Below, in pieces: positions 1 through 6,140 of a DNA stretch of 7,575 bases; position 1 is the first letter of the stretch; each line of letters starts with the position of its first letter. The position numbers and the translations under genes are program-made. The notes under the pieces were generated by a model. The model saw nothing but the letters and a program-made list of their open reading frames with translations, searched no databases and was not told the origin of the DNA. Origin of the DNA: PUMD01 sp964599275 (lineage in GTDB: Bacteria; Bacillota; Sulfobacillia; SLMV01); NCBI GenBank assembly GCA_964599275.1, contig CAZRFK010000083.1, positions 1-7,575 of the forward strand, read 5' to 3'.

Positions 1-5
1 TCCAT
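1..5 (-). CDS. start of a gene running off the left edge
   Basis: Only the first codon and two further bases lie in the window, so the product cannot be named. On the minus strand a perfect AGGAGG (14-19) stands 8 bases before an ATG at 3-5, the same arrangement seen at several other genes here. A promoter-like pair lies upstream at 85-112. There is a competing reading: a second ATG at 61-63, in another frame, also stays open to the edge (it would begin MDLRKHPWFEEILF). That ATG has only an AAGGA about 12 bases upstream and would leave almost no leader after the predicted transcription start. I prefer the start at the edge, but sequence to the left is needed to decide. Confidence 0.45.
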
Positions 6-13
6 GCCCGACA

Positions 14-19
14 CCTCCT
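14..19 (-). promoter_or_regulatory. consensus ribosome binding site for left-edge gene
   Basis: CCTCCT on the plus strand reads AGGAGG on the minus strand, 8 bases from the ATG at 3-5. It decides between two overlapping candidate starts in favour of the one nearer the edge. Confidence 0.5.
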
Positions 20-84
20 CTGAATAATATTTCTTCAAACCAGGGGTGTTTCCTTAGATCCATGCCCTGTCTTTATCCTTCGAA

Positions 85-112
85 TTTATAAGGCCAGTAA
101 AAAGGTAGACAA
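85..112 (-). promoter_or_regulatory. sigma-70-like promoter for left-edge gene
   Basis: Read on the minus strand, TTGTCT (107-112) and TATAAA (85-90) are separated by 16 bases, matching the -35 and -10 consensus at 4 and 5 of 6 positions. Transcription would start near 78, giving a leader of about 70 bases to the ATG at 3-5. A small inverted repeat (GCAGGT 131-136, ACCTGC 147-152) sits about 20 bases upstream of the -35 and could be a regulator site, but it is short. Confidence 0.4.
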
Positions 113-422
113 GTTACTTCTGAGTATCGGGCAGGTCAATGATAAAACCTGCTTTACTAACATAACTTTACTACCATAAATAGATGATATCCCGTAATTT
201 GCCCGAAGGCCCATATTGGCTGTGTACAGCAGGCGATGTCATGAACCGCATCGGAAAATTTTTGACCTCGCCAGCCGGTGATTTGGACGCAAATCATTCC
301 GTCTGTAAAACCTTTTTGCTAAAATACATTGACTATCACAAAGTCCCTGCGAGGAAAACGCTCGGGTAAGTCCGTGTACCCTGCAAGCACCCGGACCTGA
401 TTGAACAACCTTATTTGCACAA
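113..422. other. intergenic stretch without a recognisable gene
   Basis: This stretch separates the PDZ gene from the left-edge gene. Short open frames exist on both strands, such as a 61-codon plus-strand frame from 184, but none has a ribosome binding site or a recognisable sequence. Just past the PDZ stop, the bases at about 364-396 contain two interleaved 5-base complementary pairs (GTCCG/CGGAC and CGGGT/ACCCG). They could fold, but there is no T-run to make a clear terminator. Apart from the small repeat at 131-152 I see nothing else here. Confidence 0.5.
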
Positions 423-1115
423 TCAGCTGGACGGGTCGCGCTGCAGGGTGACAATCTCCGTTCTGACCTTCCGGGATACAAATAGCCCTCCCCGGGTAAC
501 GTAGGTCAGTTTGATGCGTTCGCCCGGAAGACGCTGGTTCATTACCTGGACTAACTGCTCTGCGTTTTCGATCTCAATGCCGTCGATCTCCCTTATATAG
601 CCACCGTTGAGGCGGTGCAGTAACGAGGCGGGTGAATTTTCCTCTACCCTGATGACCTGGACCCCTGCCGGTCTGTTACCAACCTCCACGCCAAGCCACC
701 CCTCGCCTATCCGCTCCATTTTCCTCCTGGCAGCTGCAAGTTCGTCCATCAGCTCCTCGACCACCTCCGAGTGAAGCTTTTCGTCTGCCGCCTTCAAAGC
801 ATCCAGCTGCTCCTGCAGTTCGTCGACCTGTGTCTGCAGCTTGTCGTTTTTCTCAGCCAACTCCGAAGCTGTACCTGCGACCTCTGCCTGCTCCAGCTGT
901 GCATCCTGCAGGGCCTGCTTCAGATAGTTTATTTCTTTCTCAGCTTCCTGAAAACGGCCAGCCAACCCCTCAACATTACCAGAAAGCGCAGAAATTCGTA
1001 CATTCGGCTCACCTAAGGAAGCGTTTATTGATCTTATCCCCAGCAGAAGATTTAAATTCAGGATTATCATCAATCCCAGCAGGACAGCCAGTATCGCGAT
1101 TGTCTTGCGCTGCAT
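423..1115 (-). CDS. membrane-anchored coiled-coil PDZ-domain protein
   Basis: The 230-residue protein has three parts. Residues 6-27 form one hydrophobic segment after a basic start (MQRKT), which fits an uncleaved signal anchor. Residues about 45-135 are rich in Glu, Gln, Leu and Ala with heptad spacing, a long coiled coil. Residues about 139-212 form a PDZ domain: WLGVEV (140-145) takes the place of the carboxylate-binding loop, followed by GVQVIRVEENSPA and GGYIREIDGIEI. No protease domain is present, so this is not a DegP or RseP protease. An envelope-side adaptor or scaffold that oligomerises and binds peptide tails is the likely role, by inference. The ATG has AGGAGG (1127-1132) 11 bases upstream. 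It is a single gene, with a gap of about 380 bases separating it from the dipeptidase homologue upstream. Confidence 0.85.
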   Translation of the reverse strand: MQRKTIAILAVLLGLMIILNLNLLLGIRSINASLGEPNVRISALSGNVEGLAGRFQEAEKEINYLKQALQDAQLEQAEVAGTASELAEKNDKLQTQVDELQEQLDALKAADEKLHSEVVEELMDELAAARRKMERIGEGWLGVEVGNRPAGVQVIRVEENSPASLLHRLNGGYIREIDGIEIENAEQLVQVMNQRLPGERIKLTYVTRGGLFVSRKVRTEIVTLQRDPSS

Positions 1116-1146
1116 TTAAAATCACACCTCCTGAATCGAGCGGTAT

Positions 1147-1455
1147 ATGGAAGCAGTATTTTATGCAATTAAAAACTTGGATGTCCCCCTGTTCGATTGG
1201 CCTACAGTCAAACAGCACAACTTTGCAACCTCTGACGGGTGTCTCGCCTTCGAATCTGCCGCCTACATTGGCATAGCAAATAAAACAATCTTCAGGCTTA
1301 ACCCTGCAAATCAGATATTTCAACTGGATATACAACCAGATGAACAAAAGAGATTTGAAAAAGGGGAGCGCTCAGCAAAAACACCGGCCGCACCCAACCC
1401 CGCAATCAATGAAGAAATTTTATCTCCCACTCCCCCAGCCAACCCGTCCACCTGA
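1147..1455 (+). CDS. doubtful 102-codon open frame in the PDZ-dipeptidase gap
   Basis: This is the only frame of any length on the plus strand that fits entirely between two genes. It begins with ATG and would encode 102 residues with a Pro-, Ala- and Ser-rich tail. I recognise no domain, and no good ribosome binding site precedes it (only a GAGCGG-like string). The same bases also hold a cysteine-rich minus-strand frame from about 1380 to 1009 that runs into the PDZ gene out of frame, so neither strand is clearly coding. The stretch also has to contain the PDZ gene promoter. Listed as a possibility; it may be chance. Confidence 0.18.
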   Translation: MEAVFYAIKNLDVPLFDWPTVKQHNFATSDGCLAFESAAYIGIANKTIFRLNPANQIFQLDIQPDEQKRFEKGERSAKTPAAPNPAINEEILSPTPPANPST

Positions 1456-1497
1456 ATTCGATTAATAGCCCAAAAAATACAACAAAAATCGGTTTCT

Positions 1498-2496
1498 TTA
1501 TTGCTTCCAGACCTCTGTGAATACCCGCAGGAAGTTGCCACCCAGCAGTTTGCTGATATCCGAATCAGAATAGCCACGTGCTGTCAGCCCCTCTACCAGA
1601 TTGTCCAGCTGGTGCGGACCGCTGAATCCCCGGGCATGTCGGACTGACGGTGCTGTCCCCACCGCGCTGTTGTAATCAGATACGACGGAAGGATACAGGG
1701 CAGCCTGCTCTGAGGTTCCTGACTGATCAGAACTGTGATCCGGAGTATTGTCGCTTCCGAAACCAACGTGGTCTATTCCCACCAGATTGACCAAATAGTC
1801 GATGTGGTCGATATAGTCATCCAATGAGGGGCGACCGCATCCCTTCCAACAAAGGGGACCCCAGGGAGTCAGACCAATGACCCCACCCTTCTGTGCAACT
1901 AACTTCAGTTCATCATCGCTTTTGTTGCGCGGATTATCCGTTACACTCCTTGGGTTAGCGTGAGAAAAAATCACAGGATCCTGGCTCTGGGTGATGGCGT
2001 CCAGTGCTGTCTGTCTGCTGCTGTGCGACAGATCAACCACCATACCCAGGCGGTTGAGCTCGTGTATTACTTCCGCTCCGAATTCAGTCAGTCCGCGGTC
2101 TTTCTGTTCAGTGCAGCCCGTCCCCAGGTAGTTTGCCTGGTTGTAGGTAAGCTGCATCACTCTGAGACCGAGTTGATAAAATACCCGTAGCAGGTTCAGG
2201 TCATTTCCCATTGGATGCGGATCCTGAAACCAGAGGATAAGACCGATTTCACCTGACTCCTCAACGCACTTCAGATCGTCGATATCATGTATTACCCTGA
2301 GATTATACTCCGGATCATCAGCCAGATTATTTATGCGGCCCATTTCCCTGACAGCTCCGCAAAAGCTGTCTGAGCTGGATACTGTCAGAAACATGGAATT
2401 CAGACCTGAGCTGAGCACATCAGGTGCGCAGCCGGAAAATTCACCCTCGCTGAAAATACAGCCGTCGACAATGAAACTTTCCTGCAAGATATCCAT
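1498..2496 (-). CDS. M19 (membrane/renal dipeptidase) family protein with altered metal site
   Basis: The 332 residues follow the M19 TIM-barrel pattern throughout: IVDG (9-12), GLILWFQDPHPMG (85-97), VMQLTYNQANYLGTGC (113-128), DLSHSS (155-160), FSHANPRSV (177-185), GFGSDN (245-250) and the family ending LLGGNFLRVF (317-326). His158 and His179 match the second-metal histidines and Asp249 the substrate-side aspartate. The usual His-x-Asp after VDG is missing (DGCIF), and the bridging Glu is Gln91. From memory, this same departure is seen in the M19 proteins encoded beside glycine-betaine catabolism genes in Pseudomonas, so it is probably a natural subfamily and not a decayed gene. No such catabolic genes are present here. 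Classical two-zinc dipeptidase activity is doubtful; a one-metal amidohydrolase is possible. There is no signal peptide. AGGAGG (2504-2509) lies 7 bases before the ATG. After the stop the transcript is T-rich (1460-1497) without a clear hairpin. Confidence 0.9.
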   Translation of the reverse strand: MDILQESFIVDGCIFSEGEFSGCAPDVLSSGLNSMFLTVSSSDSFCGAVREMGRINNLADDPEYNLRVIHDIDDLKCVEESGEIGLILWFQDPHPMGNDLNLLRVFYQLGLRVMQLTYNQANYLGTGCTEQKDRGLTEFGAEVIHELNRLGMVVDLSHSSRQTALDAITQSQDPVIFSHANPRSVTDNPRNKSDDELKLVAQKGGVIGLTPWGPLCWKGCGRPSLDDYIDHIDYLVNLVGIDHVGFGSDNTPDHSSDQSGTSEQAALYPSVVSDYNSAVGTAPSVRHARGFSGPHQLDNLVEGLTARGYSDSDISKLLGGNFLRVFTEVWKQ

Positions 2497-2784
2497 AACA
2501 AAACCTCCTGGGCAGGGTAGTAATGTGCTGCTGATCTCTGCTACAACCTCGATGTGTTCAGTGATTCACAGAATAGATCCTGGATACCGGATGATGATAA
2601 ATATCTTCTGCGACATCAGTTCAATGAATCCACTGCCTTCAAAGATCCTTGTTCTTCATGAACTTTCATTTCCCTTTACCCATAAGATGCCTTAACTTCC
2701 ATGGGCAGTGTGGTTTTAACACTGAGATATCAGACGACGGTATGATTGTTGTTTTTGGCATGAGTGATTGGTATCCATATGCAA

Positions 2785-2919
2785 CTATTTGTGACCAGCT
2801 CCAACAACTTTTTCCTCCACGACCATCCCCGCTCCGGATAGTCCCCACCCATAATGGCCACGTTGGCTGCAAACAACGTCAGGACACTGAATAATTGTAC
2901 AGCAGGATTCAGTCTTCAT
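2785..2919 (-). CDS. doubtful 44-codon cysteine-rich open frame
   Basis: The frame starts at ATG (2917-2919), with GGGGGTG 4 bases upstream that could pair with the anti-Shine-Dalgarno through one G-U wobble. It would encode 44 residues with cysteines at 6, 7, 12 and 17 and a Gly/Val-rich end (stop TAG at 2785-2787). The start codon lies inside a 7-base-pair stem-loop (2902-2924). The other two minus-strand frames are also open across the same bases, so the evidence for coding is thin. I recognise no family. Confidence 0.18.
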   Translation of the reverse strand: MKTESCCTIIQCPDVVCSQRGHYGWGLSGAGMVVEEKVVGAGHK

Positions 2920-2924
2920 CCTGC
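2902..2924. other. stem-loop downstream of the patatin gene
   Basis: GCAGGAT (2902-2908) and ATCCTGC (2918-2924) are perfect complements around a 9-base loop. A second, imperfect hairpin adjoins it (CCCCGTAT 2927-2934 with ATACCGGG 2942-2949, one mismatch). They lie 55-100 bases past the patatin stop and may mark the end of its transcript. Neither is followed by a T-run, so a standard rho-independent terminator is not shown. Confidence 0.35.
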
Positions 2925-3003
2925 ACCCCCGTATCAAAATAATACCGGGTCGGGGCATTTTCACCCACAGGCAGCAGGTTCTCCGCGCGTATAAGACCAG
3001 TTC

Positions 3004-3768
3004 TCAAGCGTCAGCGACAACTTTTCTGATCTTATCAAGGTGAGCGGTGGCAGCGCGCCTCCCCTGCTCGATAAGAACTTCATCTGCATCCAGATCAGTG
3101 GGACTTACTCCCTTCAGGCGAGGACGTATCAATACATCAGCAGAGGCTGCCGCTTCCTTCATCCTGGCACGCTGCATTATCATCAATGCCCTGTGGGCGA
3201 CCTCAACCATATTGCCGGGCCGCCGTTGAGCAGGATAGTCAGAAAGCTGTACGGCAATAATGCGCTCCGCACCAGCCTCAAGCGCCACATCGACAGGGAG
3301 GTTATCAACCAATCCTCCGTCAAGAAGAAGCATATCTTCATATTCCACCGGGGCAAAAACCACCGGGATGGAGGCGCTGGCCCTCACTGCAAATGCCACC
3401 GGACCCTCACTGAAAACCACCCGCTCGCCAGTGGAAATATCGGCAGCAACCACTCTGAGGTCAGTCTGTAAATTATCGAAAGTAGGGTGGGCACCTATGC
3501 ACTCTTCCAGGACTTTTTGAATATCGGAAGAATCAAAAACACCCAACCTCGGCAGCGTCAGATCGCCCAGACTGGACCAGGAAAGATTCCGGCCCAGTGA
3601 CCGCATCTCATCAGTAGAAACCCCGGCGGCAAATAATGCACCGACAATGGCACCAGCGCTGGTGCCCACGATCAGGTCAAAGCCGATATCATTTTCCTGC
3701 AGGACCTCAATTACGCCGATATGCGCAAGTCCCCAGGCGCTTCCCCCGCTCAAAACCAGACTAATCAC
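3004..3768 (-). CDS. patatin-like phospholipase (RssA/YjjU-type, bacterial)
   Basis: The 254-residue protein is a compact patatin-fold serine hydrolase that would cleave acyl esters of phospholipids or other lipids. It shows the oxyanion-hole motif GGSAWG (8-13), the nucleophile elbow GTSAG (35-39, Ser37) and the catalytic DGG (150-152, Asp150), which give the Ser-Asp dyad. The sequence RASASIPVVFAPV (129-141) is also typical. The usual GGG-x-R-G is GGSAWG here, lacking the arginine. There is no signal peptide, so it is probably cytosolic or peripheral at the membrane. The start is GTG, with AGGAG (3776-3780) 7 bases upstream. The first codon follows the stop of a transposase remnant by a single base (TAAAGTG), so translation may be coupled to that leader. 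The length fits stand-alone bacterial patatins. Confidence 0.93.
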   Translation of the reverse strand: MISLVLSGGSAWGLAHIGVIEVLQENDIGFDLIVGTSAGAIVGALFAAGVSTDEMRSLGRNLSWSSLGDLTLPRLGVFDSSDIQKVLEECIGAHPTFDNLQTDLRVVAADISTGERVVFSEGPVAFAVRASASIPVVFAPVEYEDMLLLDGGLVDNLPVDVALEAGAERIIAVQLSDYPAQRRPGNMVEVAHRALMIMQRARMKEAAASADVLIRPRLKGVSPTDLDADEVLIEQGRRAATAHLDKIRKVVADA

Positions 3769-3769
3769 T

Positions 3770-3901
3770 TTAACACTCCTTCATGGACTGATGAATCTCA
3801 TGTTGACGACATACTTCGGCCACTGGCTGGTCTCCTCGTAGACCAGCCAATACTATCTCCATCTTCTCATCTGCGGACCAACAACGATACTTTTCTCCCA
3901 T
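3770..3901 (-). pseudogene. truncated IS3-family transposase OrfA (N-terminal helix-turn-helix)
   Basis: A 43-codon frame begins MGEKYRCWSADEKMEIV and continues with LRGDQPVAEVCRQHEIHQS. This is the opening helix-turn-helix of IS3-type OrfA proteins: basic/aromatic start, (S/T)xExK, then GLRG, VAExCR and GIxxS. In a whole OrfA this point is followed by a tyrosine/tryptophan stretch and a leucine zipper, about 90-120 residues in all. Here the frame turns to MKEC and stops at TAA just after codon 40, where the patatin ribosome binding site begins. The 5' end is intact, with GGAGG (3909-3913) 7 bases before the ATG. No OrfB and no terminal repeats are seen. It is most likely a decayed insertion sequence whose first part was left in front of the patatin gene. 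Confidence 0.8.
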
Positions 3902-3966
3902 AATAGCCCCTCCAATAATTTTATCCCACCTCGCTATTTTTGAGATTAATCCAAGGTTTTCTAATA

Positions 3967-3999
3967 GCGCAGGCGGGGAAGATTTTCCCCCGCCTGCGC
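3967..3999 (-). terminator. GC-rich stem-loop closing the peroxiredoxin gene
   Basis: GCGCAGGCGGGG (3967-3978) and CCCCGCCTGCGC (3988-3999) are a perfect 12-base-pair stem with a 9-base loop, 25 bases past the peroxiredoxin stop. The stem is very stable, but on the minus strand it is followed by CTATTAGAAAACC and not by a T-run. It may terminate weakly, protect the 3' end, or work with another factor. The OrfA remnant starts about 65 bases further on. Confidence 0.6.
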
Positions 4000-4024
4000 C
4001 CTGCTTCTGGACTTTCCTGTAACT

Positions 4025-4699
4025 TCACTCATCCAGCGGTCTGTGACACAGCCACCAATCGAAACACTCTATCTCGCCTTCTTCGGCAGCTTTCATCCTC
4101 TCCTGTATCTCCTGCTCAGATCCGGCCGGTGGCACTATGACGTTGGCACCCACATCTTCGTTTTCCGGCCAATTGGCGGGTGTTGCTACGCCGTTTTCAT
4201 CAGATGTACGCAGGGCCTTCAATGCCCTGAGAATTTCATCCATGTTACGACCAATCTCCTGCGGGTAGTAAAGAATGAGTCGGATAATTCCCTCTGCATC
4301 AACTATGAATACCGAACGAACGGTGTTTGTTCCCTTACCAGGATGAATCATACCCAGAGCCTTGGAAACCTCGCCAAGTTCATCGGCGATCACCGGAAAT
4401 TGAATGTCCACATCCCGCTCTTCCCTTATCCACTCCACCCACTTGAGATGGGAAAATACCTGGTCCACAGACAATCCAATCAATTCGGCACCCAGTTCTT
4501 CAAACTGCTCCCTTCGCCGTTCAAAGGCCATAAATTCAGTGGTGCACACCGGAGTGAAATCACCCGGGTGACTGAACAGTACAATCCATTTGCCCTCATA
4601 ATCATCTGGCAGGTTAATTGTACCCTGCGTCGTCTTCACCTGCATTTTCGGAAATTTGTCCCCAAGAAGTGGTATGCCGCCCTGTTTTTCCTCTCCCAC
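4025..4699 (-). CDS. peroxiredoxin, Prx6 / archaeal-type with C-terminal CX5C
   Basis: The 224-residue enzyme reduces peroxides with thiol-derived electrons. The Prx6 fold is clear: LGDKFP (12-17), the active site SHPGDFTPVCTTEF (43-56) with peroxidatic Cys52 and Thr49, the conserved Arg128 in NTVRSVFIVD, and YYPQEIGRNMDEILR (144-158). A C-terminal arm ends in ECFDWWLCH, giving Cys212 and Cys218. This matches the arrangement in the Aeropyrum enzyme (known from the family), so a resolving cysteine is probably present and the enzyme is not a strict 1-Cys type. There is no signal peptide; it is cytosolic. The start is GTG: an in-frame TGA lies directly upstream, so the protein cannot be longer at this end, and a GAGAGG-like site is at 4710-4715. 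It stands alone, and no reductase gene is adjacent. Confidence 0.95.
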   Translation of the reverse strand: MGEEKQGGIPLLGDKFPKMQVKTTQGTINLPDDYEGKWIVLFSHPGDFTPVCTTEFMAFERRREQFEELGAELIGLSVDQVFSHLKWVEWIREERDVDIQFPVIADELGEVSKALGMIHPGKGTNTVRSVFIVDAEGIIRLILYYPQEIGRNMDEILRALKALRTSDENGVATPANWPENEDVGANVIVPPAGSEQEIQERMKAAEEGEIECFDWWLCHRPLDE

Positions 4700-5049
4700 T
4701 CAAAATCATCCTCTCTTTTTGTTTATACCCTGGATTTGCAGGGCAATTTTTGTCTGTTATTACAAATTTTCTAGTATTTATTAATTTCTCGACTTCTGGA
4801 CGTGTTCCTCCTGACTGAATGATTTACATTGATATGAGTCGAAATCCCTCAAATTACAGGCAATAATGAAAACCTGAACAGGTCATCATGCGTCAGAGAG
4901 ACCACGGATAAAAACTCTGCTGCTGCATGCATATTGTGAAAATAGTGCACAGACAAACATGTGGTCTTGCTATCTCAGCCGGTCAGTCCTGAGTCTGATA
5001 GAGCCACTGGCAATCACCTCCGATCAGTTTTTTAATTGAATCCCTGTAA
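4700..5049. other. gap of about 350 bases upstream of the peroxiredoxin gene
   Basis: The 110 bases nearest the peroxiredoxin start are AT-rich and must hold its promoter and any peroxide-responsive site, but I cannot place a convincing -35/-10 pair. A small hairpin (CCCTG 4728-4732, CAGGG 4739-4743) is in the leader. An AGGAGG at 4807-4812 (minus strand) has no usable start codon after it. The frame through it is open into the peroxiredoxin gene but lacks a start. Between 4830 and 5049 I see no gene and no clear terminator for the TspO-like gene. Confidence 0.5.
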
Positions 5050-5844
5050 TCAACCAGTTACCTCAGATGGTTTGCTCCGCGTGCGCATTATCATCCATAG
5101 CAGGGAGATAATAATTACTGCCCCACCTGCACCGGCAGCAACAATCACTGTGGTTGCAGCTGGCTCTACACTCAATCTTTTAGAGATTATGCCGATGAAT
5201 GCCCACAGCACGACCAGAGAATAAGGGGCATCCCGGCGGATTACGGAATAAATCACTGCAAGCAGGGTGGCCACCACCAGGACACCTGTTGTCCAAAAGA
5301 CATCTGACAGTCCGAATCCATCCCAACCCACATCAACCAGGAAAACAGTAACATTAGCAATTGTAGCGACGCTGATCCAGCCCAGATACACGCTGAAGGG
5401 CAGATTGTTTTTCCAGTTTTTCTTGAAGTCAACAGTTCCTGATGGATTCAATCTGCGGTGCATGGCGATCAGAGTACTCAGCAACCCGACCATAATAACC
5501 AGTGAGAGGGGAATCATCAGATTGTGCCAGGCAAAGAGCCATGCGATGTTGAGAATGGAGGAGATGAGGAATAAATATCCGTATGCATCTATTGCAGATT
5601 TCCACCTATCGCCGCCCCTTGATAGATCAAGAATCTGATATCCCAGATGCACTCCCAAAAGTAGATATATAACGCCCCATATGGAGAAGGTGAAACCAGC
5701 AGGAGTGAATAGATTTGGATAAAGATTGGAGATGTATCCAGTTGAGCGGCCGGCAATAGGCAGAGCATTGGCGAGGGCATTGACAGCAATCATCGCAAAA
5801 AAAGCGACTGTATTCATCCCGAGAAGACACTTTTTACAAACCAT
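5050..5844 (-). CDS. TspO/MBR-like tryptophan-rich membrane protein (long form)
   Basis: The 264-residue integral membrane protein has about eight hydrophobic segments (near 11-28, 52-70, 88-106, 109-127, 149-170, 183-203, 207-220, 231-253) and ten tryptophans. Family marks are NALANALPI (22-30), FTPAGFTFSIWGVIYLLLG (46-64), LNIAWLFAWH (98-107) and LPFSVYLGWISVATIANV (148-165), the last being the P-x-x-x-Y-x-x-W-x-x-x-A pattern of TspO. Classical TspO has about 155 residues and five helices and binds tetrapyrroles or sterols. This is the longer bacterial type often named tryptophan-rich sensory protein, whose ligand is not established. The start at 5844 aligns with related N-termini; a weak AAGGAAGT (5857-5864) precedes it. 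Met10 is an alternative start without a ribosome binding site. A promoter with an overlapping dyad lies at 5902-5940. Confidence 0.82.
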   Translation of the reverse strand: MVCKKCLLGMNTVAFFAMIAVNALANALPIAGRSTGYISNLYPNLFTPAGFTFSIWGVIYLLLGVHLGYQILDLSRGGDRWKSAIDAYGYLFLISSILNIAWLFAWHNLMIPLSLVIMVGLLSTLIAMHRRLNPSGTVDFKKNWKNNLPFSVYLGWISVATIANVTVFLVDVGWDGFGLSDVFWTTGVLVVATLLAVIYSVIRRDAPYSLVVLWAFIGIISKRLSVEPAATTVIVAAGAGGAVIIISLLWMIMRTRSKPSEVTG

Positions 5845-5901
5845 TTAAACCAACCTACTTCCTTGTATTTAGAACTACGGTGGACGGTGCTCAGCAGTAT
5901 C

Positions 5902-5931
5902 AGTAATTATTATTAGAACATAATAATTACT
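5902..5931. repeat. 12-base inverted repeat (likely operator) at the TspO-like promoter
   Basis: AGTAATTATTAT (5902-5913) and ATAATAATTACT (5920-5931) are perfect inverted copies with a 6-base spacer. The dyad covers the -10 box and most of the spacer of the promoter at 5912-5940, the position of a repressor operator. Read on the plus strand it is followed by six Ts (5931-5936) and so resembles a terminator, but no plus-strand gene ends here and the stem is almost all A-T. Confidence 0.55.
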
Positions 5932-5940
5932 TTTTTGCAA
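5912..5940 (-). promoter_or_regulatory. sigma-70-like promoter of the TspO-like gene
   Basis: On the minus strand TTGCAA (5935-5940) and TCTAAT (5912-5917) are exactly 17 bases apart, matching consensus at 4 and 5 of 6 positions. Transcription would start near 5905 and give a leader of about 60 bases. This is the best-formed promoter in the window. Confidence 0.55.
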
Positions 5941-6140
5941 TGTCATCTTTAAATGAGTATTTTTGCCATAACCAGCTTCACCGACCCGGTTTGATTTATT
6001 CAAGTATCTGGGGCGTACGTCCATACTCACAAAAACCCTATGAGCCGCCCTGCGCAGTACTAAAACATTGTGCTGGGTCAGTGTATTGACATGCAGGAAC
6101 AGGTGAGAAGTCAACGCATTGGCTTGAGATAATTTAATAT

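Larger units (their letters stand above)
2497..3003. other. gap of about 500 bases between the patatin and dipeptidase-homologue genes
   Basis: This gap holds the dipeptidase leader, two small stem-loops after the patatin stop (2902-2924 and 2927-2949), and several short frames that overlap one another on the minus strand between about 2660 and 2919. No frame resembles a known family. I could not find a convincing -35/-10 pair for the dipeptidase gene. Confidence 0.5.

Noticed and set aside
184..369. Plus-strand open frame of 61 codons in the left gap
   Set aside because: No ribosome binding site precedes the ATG, nothing in it is recognisable, and other frames are equally open.
830..1276. 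Plus-strand open frame of 148 codons
   Set aside because: Most of it is antisense to the coiled-coil part of the PDZ gene, and it shows no protein family features.
3824..3849. Perfect 10-base-pair inverted repeat upstream of the patatin gene (TGGCTGGTCT / AGACCAGCCA)
   Set aside because: It falls wholly inside the OrfA coding remnant and is explained by its codons (LAGLRGDQP), so I do not call it an operator or terminator, although it could still fold in the leader.
4043..4774. Plus-strand open frame of 243 codons
   Set aside because: It lies almost entirely antisense to the peroxiredoxin gene, whose motifs are unmistakable. It has no ribosome site and no recognisable domain.
4801..4812. 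Orphan AGGAGG on the minus strand upstream of the peroxiredoxin gene
   Set aside because: No ATG, GTG or TTG follows at usable spacing. The nearest candidate would be ACG, and its frame stops after about ten codons.
5902..5936. Hairpin plus six Ts, looking like a plus-strand terminator
   Set aside because: No plus-strand gene ends there. Its overlap with a well-spaced minus-strand promoter makes an operator the better explanation.
5875..6114. Minus-strand open frame of 79 codons upstream of the TspO-like gene
   Set aside because: It needs a TTG start without a ribosome site and runs through the TspO-like promoter and dyad.
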